Assembly (NCBI GenBank): GCA_958427975.1 | Contig: CAUAEH010000052.1 | Span: 1 to 14,696 of the forward strand | Source of the DNA: an uncultured Collinsella sp. | GTDB lineage: Bacteria; Actinomycetota; Coriobacteriia; Coriobacteriales; Coriobacteriaceae | Direction of reading: 5' to 3' | DNA length: 14,696 bases | Shown here: piece after piece, positions 1 to 6,618 of the stretch | Layout of the letters: every line of letters starts with the position of its first letter | Position numbering within the stretch: position 1 is the stretch's first letter | Notes under the pieces: model-generated | What the model was told of the DNA's origin: nothing | Seen by the model: only the letters and a program-made list of their open reading frames with translations | Databases searched by the model: none | Translations under genes and position numbers: made by a program

Positions 1-837
1 AAGGCGGACGACCCCCTCGCCTATCGCCCCGACCCCGCCGCAGGCCCCGCGGCCGTCGAGACCACGCAGCGCATACCCGTCGCGAGCGGCTCGTCCCAAC
101 AGGAGCCGGCTCCCGCATACGCGCCCGCTTCGCCACAGACCCCCGCCCCCAAAAAGAGCGGCACCGGGCCGCTTATCGCCGTTATCGTTGTGCTGGTGGC
201 AATCATCATCGCCCTGGTCGTTTTCTTTGTGATCAAGCCTTTCGACAACGCCGCCACGCAGACGACTGCCGAGGTAGCTAAGCTGCACCATGACGTCGAC
301 GACGATGACCTAAAGCCTCTCGGCGATCCCAACAGCCTGTACGACGATGATGACGATGACGACGAGGATGGCGGCGAAGCAACGCTCTCCGAGCAGAACC
401 TCTACCGCCGACTGAGCGAATACTACGACTTGCTCGAAGACCTCGACAACTACGTCCGTGGCTGCGCGCAGAACTTCAACGGCAGCTATCTGGAAGAAGA
501 TCGCACCACCCGTCAAAATCTCGCCGACGTCGCCGAGCGCACAGAGGACACCATCGAGCAGTATTACGACATCGTCGAGGACCTAGACGTCCCGACGAGC
601 TCCAAGAACTACAGCTCCTGGAAGGACATCATCGCCCTGTACGACGACCTGGATCACCGCATTGACGCAATCTGTGATGCCTGGGAGATCAGCCTGAAAT
701 ACGCCAAGCCTGCGGACCACAAGAATGAGATCGTGGCGCCGCTGTCGCGCGACAACGTGGCGGGCACCAATGACAATAAGTACCGCCTAGACTTTGAGGA
801 GCGCTATCCCGGCGCCAAACCCGTCGAAGTGAACTAG
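1..837 (+). CDS. Single-pass membrane protein with acidic domain, 5'-truncated
   Basis: The reading frame is open from the first base and ends with TAG at 835-837, so the gene starts outside the window; 278 residues are visible. Visible residues 1-56 are rich in Pro, Ala, Ser and Gln, a linker-like composition. Residues 58-78 are a strong hydrophobic segment (LIAVIVVLVAIIIALVVFFV) followed by Lys. After it comes a very acidic stretch near residues 114-124 (seven Asp in a row, then Glu-Asp), then about 150 residues of hydrophilic, probably helical sequence rich in Tyr, Asp and Glu. A GTG at 190 lies inside the membrane segment and is unlikely to be the true start. I do not recognise the family. 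Many coriobacterial proteins of this layout begin with a cytoplasmic zinc ribbon, but that part is not visible here. Function unknown; membrane anchoring is well supported. Confidence 0.8.
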   Translation, partial: KADDPLAYRPDPAAGPAAVETTQRIPVASGSSQQEPAPAYAPASPQTPAPKKSGTGPLIAVIVVLVAIIIALVVFFVIKPFDNAATQTTAEVAKLHHDVDDDDLKPLGDPNSLYDDDDDDDEDGGEATLSEQNLYRRLSEYYDLLEDLDNYVRGCAQNFNGSYLEEDRTTRQNLADVAERTEDTIEQYYDIVEDLDVPTSSKNYSSWKDIIALYDDLDHRIDAICDAWEISLKYAKPADHKNEIVAPLSRDNVAGTNDNKYRLDFEERYPGAKPVEVN

Positions 838-855
838 CGCTTTGTCGTTCCCGAG

Positions 856-913
856 CCGGCAGTTAGGGACGTTCCTAAACTGCCGGCAGAAAAGGAACGT
901 CCCTAACTGCCGG
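856..913. repeat. REP-like composite palindrome (GGGACGTTCC type)
   Basis: A perfect 21-bp inverted repeat has arms at 856-876 and 893-913. Between them lies a self-complementary CTGCCGGCAG at 880-889, so the CCGGCAG/CTGCCGG element occurs three times in alternating orientation. The arms contain GGGACGTTCC. The layout resembles REP/BIME-like intergenic palindromes mobilised by RAYT-type transposases, but no transposase is present here. It sits between two converging genes. Confidence 0.7.
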
Positions 914-914
914 A

Positions 915-956
915 TAAAAAACGAGCGATGATTTTGAGGTCCTCGCTCGTTTTTTT
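915..956. terminator. Bidirectional intrinsic terminator
   Basis: ACGAGCGA (921-928) pairs with TCGCTCGT (943-950). An A-run on the left (915-920) and a T-run on the right (951-956) extend the stem, so it should terminate both the membrane-protein gene on the plus strand and topA on the minus strand. Confidence 0.88.
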
Positions 957-978
957 AGGTGATGTTTCGACCGTGCGG

Positions 979-3570
979 CTACTTGTCGGCAGCGGTCTTT
1001 TTGGTAGTCGACTTCTTGGCCGTCGTCTTTTTGGCGGTCGTCTTCTTGGCAGCAGTCTTCTTGGTCGCCGTCGTCTTCTTGGCCGTGCTCGCCTTGGTCG
1101 CAGTCTTGCGGCCGCGGGCGGGCTTCTTCTCCTTGGTCGGGCAGTCCATGTTGACGCAGATACGCCACGGGCCGCGCGCCGTGTTGACCACCACGATGGG
1201 AGCGCCGCACTCGGGACAGGTCTCGCCCGTCGCCTCGAGCTTGCCACGCGCCGGCAGCGGATAGCTCACGCCGCAATCGTCATAGTTGGTGCAGCGGATA
1301 AAGCGCTTGCCGCTTTTCTCGCTCTTGTGCGCGATCAGGTCGCCATGGCGTCCGGCCTCGGCACACACCTTGCACTCGCCCACCTTAAGGTCGGGCTCGT
1401 AGTTGGTGGGGCACGTGGGGTTCACGCAGATCTCGAAAGCCTTCTGGCGGAACGGCTGGCACTTAATGCGCGGCGCACCGCACTCGGGGCACACGGCAGC
1501 CTCGCCCTCGAGCGGGCTCACCTTGACGCCACTCGGCACCGGATAGGTCACGTCGCAGTCGGGCCATCCCATGCAGCCGATAAAGCTGCCACGGGTCTTG
1601 GCGCTCGTCTTCATAACCAAGTCCTTGCCGCACTTGGGGCAGGCGCCCACGCGCGCATCGGCCGTAACGGCGTCGCTGATGGCGTCGCCCAGCTCCTGCG
1701 TGTGCTTGAGCAGCTCGTCGAGCACGCCAGCCAGCAGCGCACGCGAGTGCGTCACGACATGCTCTTCGGTGTCCTCGCCGCGCTCCACGCGGGTCATGTC
1801 GCCGTCGAGCTCACTGGTCATATCGGGGCTCGTGATGCGCGGGGCAAACTGCGACAGCGCATCGATAATGGCGATACCCAGCTGACTCGGCTCCACGGGA
1901 TCGTTTTTGAGGTAACGCACGGCGTACAGGCGCTCGATGATGCTCGCGCGCGTGGACTTGGTGCCCAGGCCGCGCTTTTCCATCTCCTGCACGAGCTTGC
2001 CCTGGCTGTAGCGCGCGGGCGGCTCGGTCTGCTTGGCCTCGAGCTTAATGTCGAACACGTCGACCGTATCGCCCTGCTCCAGCGGCGGCATCTGCTCGTC
2101 GCGCTTGAGTCCATACGGATACGCCTCGCGGAAACCCGGGGTCACGAGCACATCGCCCGAAGCCACAAACGGCTCACCGTTCACGTCGAGCTCGAGTTTG
2201 GTGTTCTCGATGGTCGCGGGACCCATGAGCGTCGCCAGGAAGCGGCGGGCGATGAGGTCGTAGAGCTTGCGTTGGCCGCCATCGAGCGTGGACGGATCAC
2301 CTTCGCCCGTGGGGTAGATGGGCGGGTGGTCGGTGGTCTCGACCTTGCCGCGCGTGGGCTTCATGGGGCCGGCGAGCACCTTTTTGCATACGGGCGCCAG
2401 CGCCGGGTTAATCTTTGCAAGGTCGCTCACCACGGCGCCCAGATCGAGCGTCGCGGGGTACACGGTGTTGTCGACACGCGGGTAGCTGATGAGGCCCGCC
2501 ATGTAGAGAGACTCGGCGATGCGCATGGTGCGTGCGGGCGAGATGCCCTCGGCCGCGGCGGCAGCCTGCAGCGAGGTGGTCGCAAACGGCGTGGGCGGCT
2601 GCTGCTTACGCGAGCGCTTGGTCACCGCGGCGACGGTTGCCGTCGCGACGCCGTCGACATGGCCGTATGCCGTCTCGGCAGCATCCTTGTCGGTAAAGCG
2701 CGCCGTCTTGTGCGCAATCTTAAAGCGGTCGTCCTCGGCAGCACCCTGTGCGGCGCCCATGCCGCGGATTTGCCAATAGTCCTCGGGCACAAACGCCATG
2801 CGCTCGCGCTCGCGCTCGACCACCAGGGCAAGCGTCGGCGTCTGCACGCGGCCGGCGGAACGCACGTTGCCAAAGCCGCCAAACTTGGCAAGCGTCAGGT
2901 AGCGCGTGAGCACCGCACCCCAAATGAGGTCGATGTGCTGACGGCTCTCGCCGGCGTCGGCCAGGTTCTGGTCGAGCGAGACAAGGTTATCGAAGGCCTG
3001 CGTGATCTCGGCCTTGGTAAACGAAGAATACTGGGCGCGGGCAACCGGCAAGTCCGGCGCCACCTCGCGCACCTTGTTGAGGGCGTCCGAACCGATCAGC
3101 TCGCCCTCGCGATCGAAGTCCGTGGCAATGATGACGCTGTCGGACTTTTTGGCGAGGTTCTTGAGCGAGCGGATGAGCTCCTTCTCGGCCGGTAGCTTAA
3201 TGACGGGCGCCCAGGTGAGATAGGGCAGGCTCTCGAGCTTCCAGCCCTTGATGGAGATGCCATCGGCAAGAAACGGCTTGCGCTTGGTGTCGTAGGGCGG
3301 ACGTGCCAAGCCATCGGGTATGTCGGCCGGCAGCATCTCGCCGTCCTCGGTGACCGAATACCAGCCCAGCTTTTTATCGAACAGCACGCTGTCACAAAAA
3401 TCGGGCGCGAGGATGTGACCGGCAAGGCCGATCGTCACGCACTCCTCGCCCTTCCACTCAAAACGGTAGATGGCGGTGTTGTACACCTTGTCCTTTTTGG
3501 GCTTACCCGTGGACAGACGCTCGGCGATCTGACGCGCGGCGTCGTTTTTCTCGGCGATGATGAGCTTCAA
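979..3570 (-). CDS. topA: DNA topoisomerase I (type IA), with four zinc ribbons and Lys-rich tail
   Basis: Relaxes negatively supercoiled DNA by transient single-strand cleavage. The 863-residue protein begins with a Toprim domain (MKLIIAEKND with Glu7; acidic motif TDFDREGELIG at 150-160). SAGRVQTPTLALV (238-250) and GLISYPRVDN (359-368) follow; Tyr363 is the expected nucleophile and Arg365 its partner. DHPPIYPT (414-421) and the SYPR form of the active site look closer to archaeal-type than to E. coli TopA. The C-terminus has four CxxC...C zinc ribbons (Cys644/647/666/672, 694/697/715/720, 733/736/760/766, 785/788/805/810) and a histone H1-like Lys/Ala/Thr tail (about 821-863). The start is TTG at 3568-3570 with AGGAG six bases upstream. 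It lies 54 bases downstream of hypB with no terminator between, so it is probably the last gene of the tat-hyp-topA run, although an internal promoter is possible. Confidence 0.95.
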   Translation of the reverse strand: MKLIIAEKNDAARQIAERLSTGKPKKDKVYNTAIYRFEWKGEECVTIGLAGHILAPDFCDSVLFDKKLGWYSVTEDGEMLPADIPDGLARPPYDTKRKPFLADGISIKGWKLESLPYLTWAPVIKLPAEKELIRSLKNLAKKSDSVIIATDFDREGELIGSDALNKVREVAPDLPVARAQYSSFTKAEITQAFDNLVSLDQNLADAGESRQHIDLIWGAVLTRYLTLAKFGGFGNVRSAGRVQTPTLALVVERERERMAFVPEDYWQIRGMGAAQGAAEDDRFKIAHKTARFTDKDAAETAYGHVDGVATATVAAVTKRSRKQQPPTPFATTSLQAAAAAEGISPARTMRIAESLYMAGLISYPRVDNTVYPATLDLGAVVSDLAKINPALAPVCKKVLAGPMKPTRGKVETTDHPPIYPTGEGDPSTLDGGQRKLYDLIARRFLATLMGPATIENTKLELDVNGEPFVASGDVLVTPGFREAYPYGLKRDEQMPPLEQGDTVDVFDIKLEAKQTEPPARYSQGKLVQEMEKRGLGTKSTRASIIERLYAVRYLKNDPVEPSQLGIAIIDALSQFAPRITSPDMTSELDGDMTRVERGEDTEEHVVTHSRALLAGVLDELLKHTQELGDAISDAVTADARVGACPKCGKDLVMKTSAKTRGSFIGCMGWPDCDVTYPVPSGVKVSPLEGEAAVCPECGAPRIKCQPFRQKAFEICVNPTCPTNYEPDLKVGECKVCAEAGRHGDLIAHKSEKSGKRFIRCTNYDDCGVSYPLPARGKLEATGETCPECGAPIVVVNTARGPWRICVNMDCPTKEKKPARGRKTATKASTAKKTTATKKTAAKKTTAKKTTAKKSTTKKTAADK
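991..1110 (-). repeat. Low-complexity Lys/Ala/Thr-coding tract of topA
   Basis: Degenerate short repeats (GTCGTCTTCTTGGC-like on the plus strand) encode AKKTT-type units at residues 821-860 of topoisomerase I. Basic tails of this kind are known in actinobacterial TopA and raise DNA affinity and processivity. Such tracts often vary in copy number between strains. Confidence 0.65.
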
Positions 3571-3576
3571 AAGAGG

Positions 3577-3581
3577 CTCCT
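3577..3581 (-). promoter_or_regulatory. Ribosome binding site fixing the TTG start of topA
   Basis: AGGAG on the minus strand stands six bases before TTG (3568-3570). No in-frame ATG or GTG nearby is better placed, and the protein from this TTG begins with the family's conserved LIIAEK strand. Confidence 0.7.
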
Positions 3582-3624
3582 ATCTCGTATCTCTGCGGCT
3601 ACGCCCGCCCGTATGGCGGCCGAC

Positions 3625-4308
3625 TTACGCCCTTGCTTGCTCAATCTGCCCGATGAGCCAATCGCACCAGGCATCCATGCCCTCGCCCTTGCGCGCGCTC
3701 ACGGCAAACCGCGGCGCCTGCGGATTGAGGTCATCGAGTGTCTTAGTATACCTATCCATGTCAAAATCGAAAGCCGGAGCCACGTCAACCTTGTTGAGCA
3801 GCTGCGCGCCGGCGTGTTGGAAGATGCCCGGGTACTTGATGGGCTTGTCGTCGCCCTCGGGCACCGAGAGAATCATGATGGACAGGTTCTCACCCAGGTC
3901 AAAGTCGACCGGGCAGACCAAGTTGCCCACGTTTTCGATAAAGATGACGTCGATGTTCTCCAGACCGACGGCCTGGTCGAACGCGTCAACGGCCTCCATG
4001 ATCATGTTGCCCTCGAGGTGGCACAGGCCACCCGTGTTGATCTGGATGGCGGGCATGCCGGCTTCCTTCATGGTGATGGCGTCGACATCCGAGGCGATAT
4101 CGCCCTCGATGACGGCACAGCGCAGGCCGGCCTTGTCACGCAGGCGCTCGTTGGTGCCCAGGATCGTGGTGGTCTTGCCCGAACCGGGGCTCGACAAGAC
4201 GTTGATCACATAGGTGTTTGTCTCATTAAATCGCTGACGCAGCTGATCTGCCAGGCGCTCGTTGCGCGACAGAATCGGCGACGCGATATCAATCGTTTTC
4301 TCAGCCAT
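3625..4308 (-). CDS. hypB: Hydrogenase nickel incorporation GTPase HypB
   Basis: HypB is a GTPase that, with HypA, loads nickel into the large subunit of [NiFe] hydrogenases in the cytoplasm. The 227-residue protein has a Walker A motif (SSPGSGKTT, 39-47), the metal-binding G-domain motif GGLCHLEGNM with Cys96 and His97, a further Cys132 in NLVCPVDFDLGE, and a guanine-specificity NKVD (172-175). It lacks both the N-terminal CxxCGC nickel site and the His-rich stretch found in some homologues, so it is the minimal form that relies on the G-domain site. ATG at 4306-4308 has AGGAG eight bases upstream. hypA lies 55 bases upstream in the same direction. HypC, HypD, HypE and HypF are not in the window. 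Confidence 0.95.
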   Translation of the reverse strand: MAEKTIDIASPILSRNERLADQLRQRFNETNTYVINVLSSPGSGKTTTILGTNERLRDKAGLRCAVIEGDIASDVDAITMKEAGMPAIQINTGGLCHLEGNMIMEAVDAFDQAVGLENIDVIFIENVGNLVCPVDFDLGENLSIMILSVPEGDDKPIKYPGIFQHAGAQLLNKVDVAPAFDFDMDRYTKTLDDLNPQAPRFAVSARKGEGMDAWCDWLIGQIEQARA

Positions 4309-4363
4309 ACTTAGCGCTCCTTACTTTGGCCCCTTTATACCCCATCACCAGATGGCTAGCGGG

Positions 4364-4720
4364 CTAATCGTCGGGGGTTTCGATTTCGATACTTGCGATG
4401 TCGAGCTCGCGGCCGTGCAGCAGACGCACGTTGGCGCCGCCACATTGGGGACAGCGGCAATGGAAGCGATCGTGCTCAAAGACCTCCCCGCAGTCCAGAC
4501 ACTCGCTTTGTGGATGGACTTCCTCCACGGCAAGCTCGCAGCCTCGCGTGAGCGGGTCCTCATCGCGAAATGTCTCCCACGCAAAGTCGAGCGCCTCGCG
4601 CACAACTTCGGTCATATCCCCGATACGCAGCGTTACCAAAACGGCGCGCGAGGCCCCCGCCCCACGCGCCGCGCGAATCACTGTATCGAGTATGCCGTTG
4701 ACAATGCCAACCTCGTGCAT
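4364..4720 (-). CDS. hypA: Hydrogenase maturation nickel metallochaperone HypA
   Basis: A 118-residue HypA/HybF protein. It starts MHEVGI, where His2 and the following Glu form the nickel site. A zinc-binding insert carries Cys74, Cys77, Cys90 and Cys93 (SECLDCGEV and CRCPQCGG), which is the family's structural zinc site. It delivers nickel to HypB and hydrogenase. The ATG lies only six bases after the tatC stop, and its Shine-Dalgarno sequence (GAGGAG) is built from the last two codons of tatC, so translation is probably coupled. hypB follows after 55 bases. Confidence 0.95.
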   Translation of the reverse strand: MHEVGIVNGILDTVIRAARGAGASRAVLVTLRIGDMTEVVREALDFAWETFRDEDPLTRGCELAVEEVHPQSECLDCGEVFEHDRFHCRCPQCGGANVRLLHGRELDIASIEIETPDD

Positions 4721-4726
4721 ACCGAT

Positions 4727-5518
4727 TTACTCCTCGTCGTCCTCATCGTCCGAGAACAGGTCCAGACGGCTCACAAACAAGCCCTCCTTGCCCTCGCGCG
4801 CGGTAATGACCACGCGGGCAATGGCGAGCGAAATCTCGTAGAGCGAGAGCAGGGCACCATACATGAGGCCCAGCGTAACGGGCGAGCCGTCGGGCGTAAT
4901 CACAGCCGAGCCCACAAGCAGGCCCACGTACACGTAGCGCCAGGCGCCGCGGAAGGCCGCGTAGGACACGATGTGGAAGACGGACAGGTAGAAGATGATG
5001 AGCGGCAGCTCAAACGCCACGCCAAAGCCGATCATAAAGAGCAGCTCCATGTTGACGTAGTTCTCCAGGTCGGGCAGCGCCGTGGCGACGGCCGAGGTCT
5101 CGCCGATAAGCCACTCAAAGCCCGCCGGGATGATGATGAAATAGCAGAAGATGGCGCCCAGGAAGAACAGCACCGTCGAGGCGAGCACCGTGGGCACGAC
5201 CCATTTGCGCTCGTTGGGACGCAGTGCCGGCAGGAAAAATGCCAGAATCTGCCAGATGATCATGGGCGTGCACATGACCACGGCCATCTTGATGGCCAGC
5301 GAGAAGCGCAGGCCAAAGCCGCCGAGCGTGGTGGTGATGTAGAACTTACCGTCCGGCACAAAGGAGCGGATGGGGTCTTCCAGGATGTCGAGCACCACGG
5401 GCGTGGCGAAATACAGCACGATGGCGGCGGCAAACACCGACACGACCACGATAGTCAGGCGGCGACGGAGCTCTCCCAGGTGATCGAAGAGCGGCATGCG
5501 CGCAGGTCCGATAGGCAT
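4727..5518 (-). CDS. tatC: Twin-arginine translocase subunit TatC
   Basis: TatC is the six-span membrane receptor that recognises twin-arginine signal peptides of folded exported proteins. The 263-residue protein shows the N-terminal family motif MPLFDHLGELRRRL (8-21), the first-loop motif FFLPALRPNERKW (94-106, Glu103), GVAFELPLIIFYL (166-178, Glu170) and ITPDGSP (207-213). Six hydrophobic segments are visible, and the C-terminus is acidic (SDDEDDEE). Its ATG overlaps the stop codon of the upstream tatA-type gene (TAATG), and GGGAGG lies in the end of that gene, so the pair is translationally coupled. An internal ATG at residue 8 is an alternative start. Confidence 0.95.
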   Translation of the reverse strand: MPIGPARMPLFDHLGELRRRLTIVVVSVFAAAIVLYFATPVVLDILEDPIRSFVPDGKFYITTTLGGFGLRFSLAIKMAVVMCTPMIIWQILAFFLPALRPNERKWVVPTVLASTVLFFLGAIFCYFIIIPAGFEWLIGETSAVATALPDLENYVNMELLFMIGFGVAFELPLIIFYLSVFHIVSYAAFRGAWRYVYVGLLVGSAVITPDGSPVTLGLMYGALLSLYEISLAIARVVITAREGKEGLFVSRLDLFSDDEDDEE

Positions 5519-6099
5519 TACTCATCGCCTCCCTTCGAGGCGTCGGCGGCAGCGGCGTCGTCCTCGGCCTCGAGCTCGCGGGCGAGCTGGTCGACGACGG
5601 CCTTGCGCTTGCGGGGACGACGGGCGTAGAGGTCGGCCGTCGTGGGCTCTACCGGCTCGGGCTCGGGCTCCGGTTCTGCAGCAGGCTCGGGCTCGACGAC
5701 AGGCTCGGCGGCAGCGGCAGGCTCGGCACCCTCGGCCTCCTCAGCAGCACCCTCGCCCTCGGCGGCAGCCTCGCTCGCGGCCTTCTCGGCAGCAAGGCGG
5801 GCACGGCGCTCGGCAAAGGTCTCCTTCTTGGCGGGCGCTGCCGTCTCGGCGGCATCCTTGTCCGCATCGGAATCGTCATCGACGGCAGTCTTCTTGGGCT
5901 TGACCGGTGCCGAAGCGGCCTCACTTACCGGATCGATAATCTCAGACTGAACAACGGCCGTCATCTTTTCCTGCGTCTCGCGGAACTGACGGATGGCACG
6001 GCCGATCGTGCGGCCCATCTGCGGGAGCTTATCCGGGCCAAACAGCAAAAAGCCGAAGACCACGATGATCGCGAGCTCACCCTCTCCAATACCAAACAC
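5518..6099 (-). CDS. tatA: Twin-arginine translocase TatA/TatB-type subunit with long acidic tail
   Basis: This membrane subunit forms or gates the Tat export channel with TatC. From the GTG at 6097-6099 the protein is 193 residues. Residues 2-9 (FGIGEGEL) and a hydrophobic helix ending FGPDKLPQMG give the TatA/B hinge motif; an amphipathic helix follows (RTIGRAIRQFRETQEKM). Glu8 is the residue typical of TatB, but many single-subunit TatA proteins share it, so A or B cannot be settled here. The remaining ~130 residues are a low-complexity Ala/Glu/Pro tail with EP repeats, ending in a short basic and then acidic region; typical TatA proteins are 60-90 residues. The frame runs upstream to an ATG at 6144, but the Shine-Dalgarno sequence and homology favour the GTG. 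It overlaps tatC by one base. Confidence 0.9.
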   Translation of the reverse strand: MFGIGEGELAIIVVFGFLLFGPDKLPQMGRTIGRAIRQFRETQEKMTAVVQSEIIDPVSEAASAPVKPKKTAVDDDSDADKDAAETAAPAKKETFAERRARLAAEKAASEAAAEGEGAAEEAEGAEPAAAAEPVVEPEPAAEPEPEPEPVEPTTADLYARRPRKRKAVVDQLARELEAEDDAAAADASKGGDE

Positions 6100-6104
6100 A
6101 CATA

Positions 6105-6109
6105 CCTCC
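6105..6109 (-). promoter_or_regulatory. Ribosome binding site fixing the GTG start of tatA
   Basis: GGAGG on the minus strand, five bases before GTG (6097-6099). The GTG product begins FGIGEGEL like other TatA/B proteins, which excludes the upstream in-frame ATG at 6144. Confidence 0.7.
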
Positions 6110-6174
6110 AAGGCTCGATGTGAGTCGAGCCCGCACCGCGCCATTCGGCCGGAACTCGTCTATTCATTCGGTCA

Positions 6175-6180
6175 AGTATA
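6175..6180 (-). promoter_or_regulatory. Candidate -10 element (TATACT) upstream of tatA
   Basis: TATACT on the minus strand, about 75 bases before the tatA GTG. The matching -35 position (6198-6203) agrees with the consensus at only three of six bases. The same TATACT occurs upstream of the aminotransferase and gntR genes, which supports it weakly. Confidence 0.35.
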
Positions 6181-6208
6181 GCGCCCGGACGCCAAAACGT
6201 CCGAGCGC
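6181..6208 (-). terminator. Hairpin between STAS gene and tatA, possible terminator
   Basis: GCGCCCGGACG (6181-6191) pairs with CGTCCGAGCGC (6198-6208) at 10 of 11 positions around a six-base loop. It lies downstream of the STAS gene on the minus strand but has no clean T-run (TATACTT follows). It could terminate the STAS transcript or act in the tatA promoter region. Confidence 0.45.
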
Positions 6209-6252
6209 ATCACAAACATATGCCAAATGGCACGCCCTTTTGGGGGCAAAGA

Positions 6253-6567
6253 TTATGCAGCGGTGATCGAAATCTCCTGGTCGACACCCAACAGCTGAAC
6301 CACGCGCATTACCGGGGGCTGCACATTGGTGCAGCCAAAACGCTTGCCGTGGTCGACCGCGTGGTGCGCGGCGCCCACGAGCACGCCAATGCCCGTTGAA
6401 TCGATGTAGCTCACCTGGGCAAAATCGAGCTCAACGGCCTCAGTGGGCTGCTCGAGCGCCAGGTCGATGGCATTGCGCAGGCTATCGGCGTTAGAGATAT
6501 CGATCTCGCCAGTCACCTTAATGGTGTAGAGCTCTGGCGTGGGGTTAGTGGAAATACCCAAATCCAT
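6253..6567 (-). CDS. STAS-domain anti-sigma factor antagonist
   Basis: A 104-residue single-domain STAS protein of the SpoIIAA/RsbV type, a cytoplasmic partner-switching regulator that frees a sigma factor, or another client, by binding an anti-sigma kinase when unphosphorylated. The signature YIDSTGIGVLVGA (54-66) contains the expected phosphorylation site Ser57. The N-terminal strands (YTIKVTGEIDISNA, 14-27) match the fold. The ATG has AAGGAG seven bases upstream. It lies 51 bases after the aminotransferase, in the same direction and with no terminator visible, so the two may be cotranscribed. No anti-sigma kinase, sigma factor or phosphatase gene is nearby, so its partners must be encoded elsewhere. 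Confidence 0.92.
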   Translation of the reverse strand: MDLGISTNPTPELYTIKVTGEIDISNADSLRNAIDLALEQPTEAVELDFAQVSYIDSTGIGVLVGAAHHAVDHGKRFGCTNVQPPVMRVVQLLGVDQEISITAA

Positions 6568-6618
6568 GTATACGCTCCTTTATGTATCGAAAGTGCGGAT
6601 AGTACGGGAAGCCGCGCG

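Noticed and set aside
1000..1110. Short repeats near 1000-1110 considered as a CRISPR or tandem-repeat array
   Set aside because: They are degenerate, have no unique spacers and translate in frame as the Lys-rich tail of topoisomerase I.
928..3195. Long plus-strand open frame (755 codons) opposite topA
   Set aside because: It is antisense to a clear topoisomerase I gene, has Arg/His/Ala/Leu-rich low-complexity translation typical of the complement of high-GC codons, and lacks homology.
3598..3620. TACGCCCGCCCG near 3600 shared with the 30-bp repeat arms (12 bases)
   Set aside because: Short GC-rich identity is expected by chance in a high-GC window, and the surrounding bases do not match.
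6100..6144. Upstream ATG start of the tatA-type gene
   Set aside because: It would place 15 extra residues before the conserved FGIGEGEL and put GGAGG inside the coding region.
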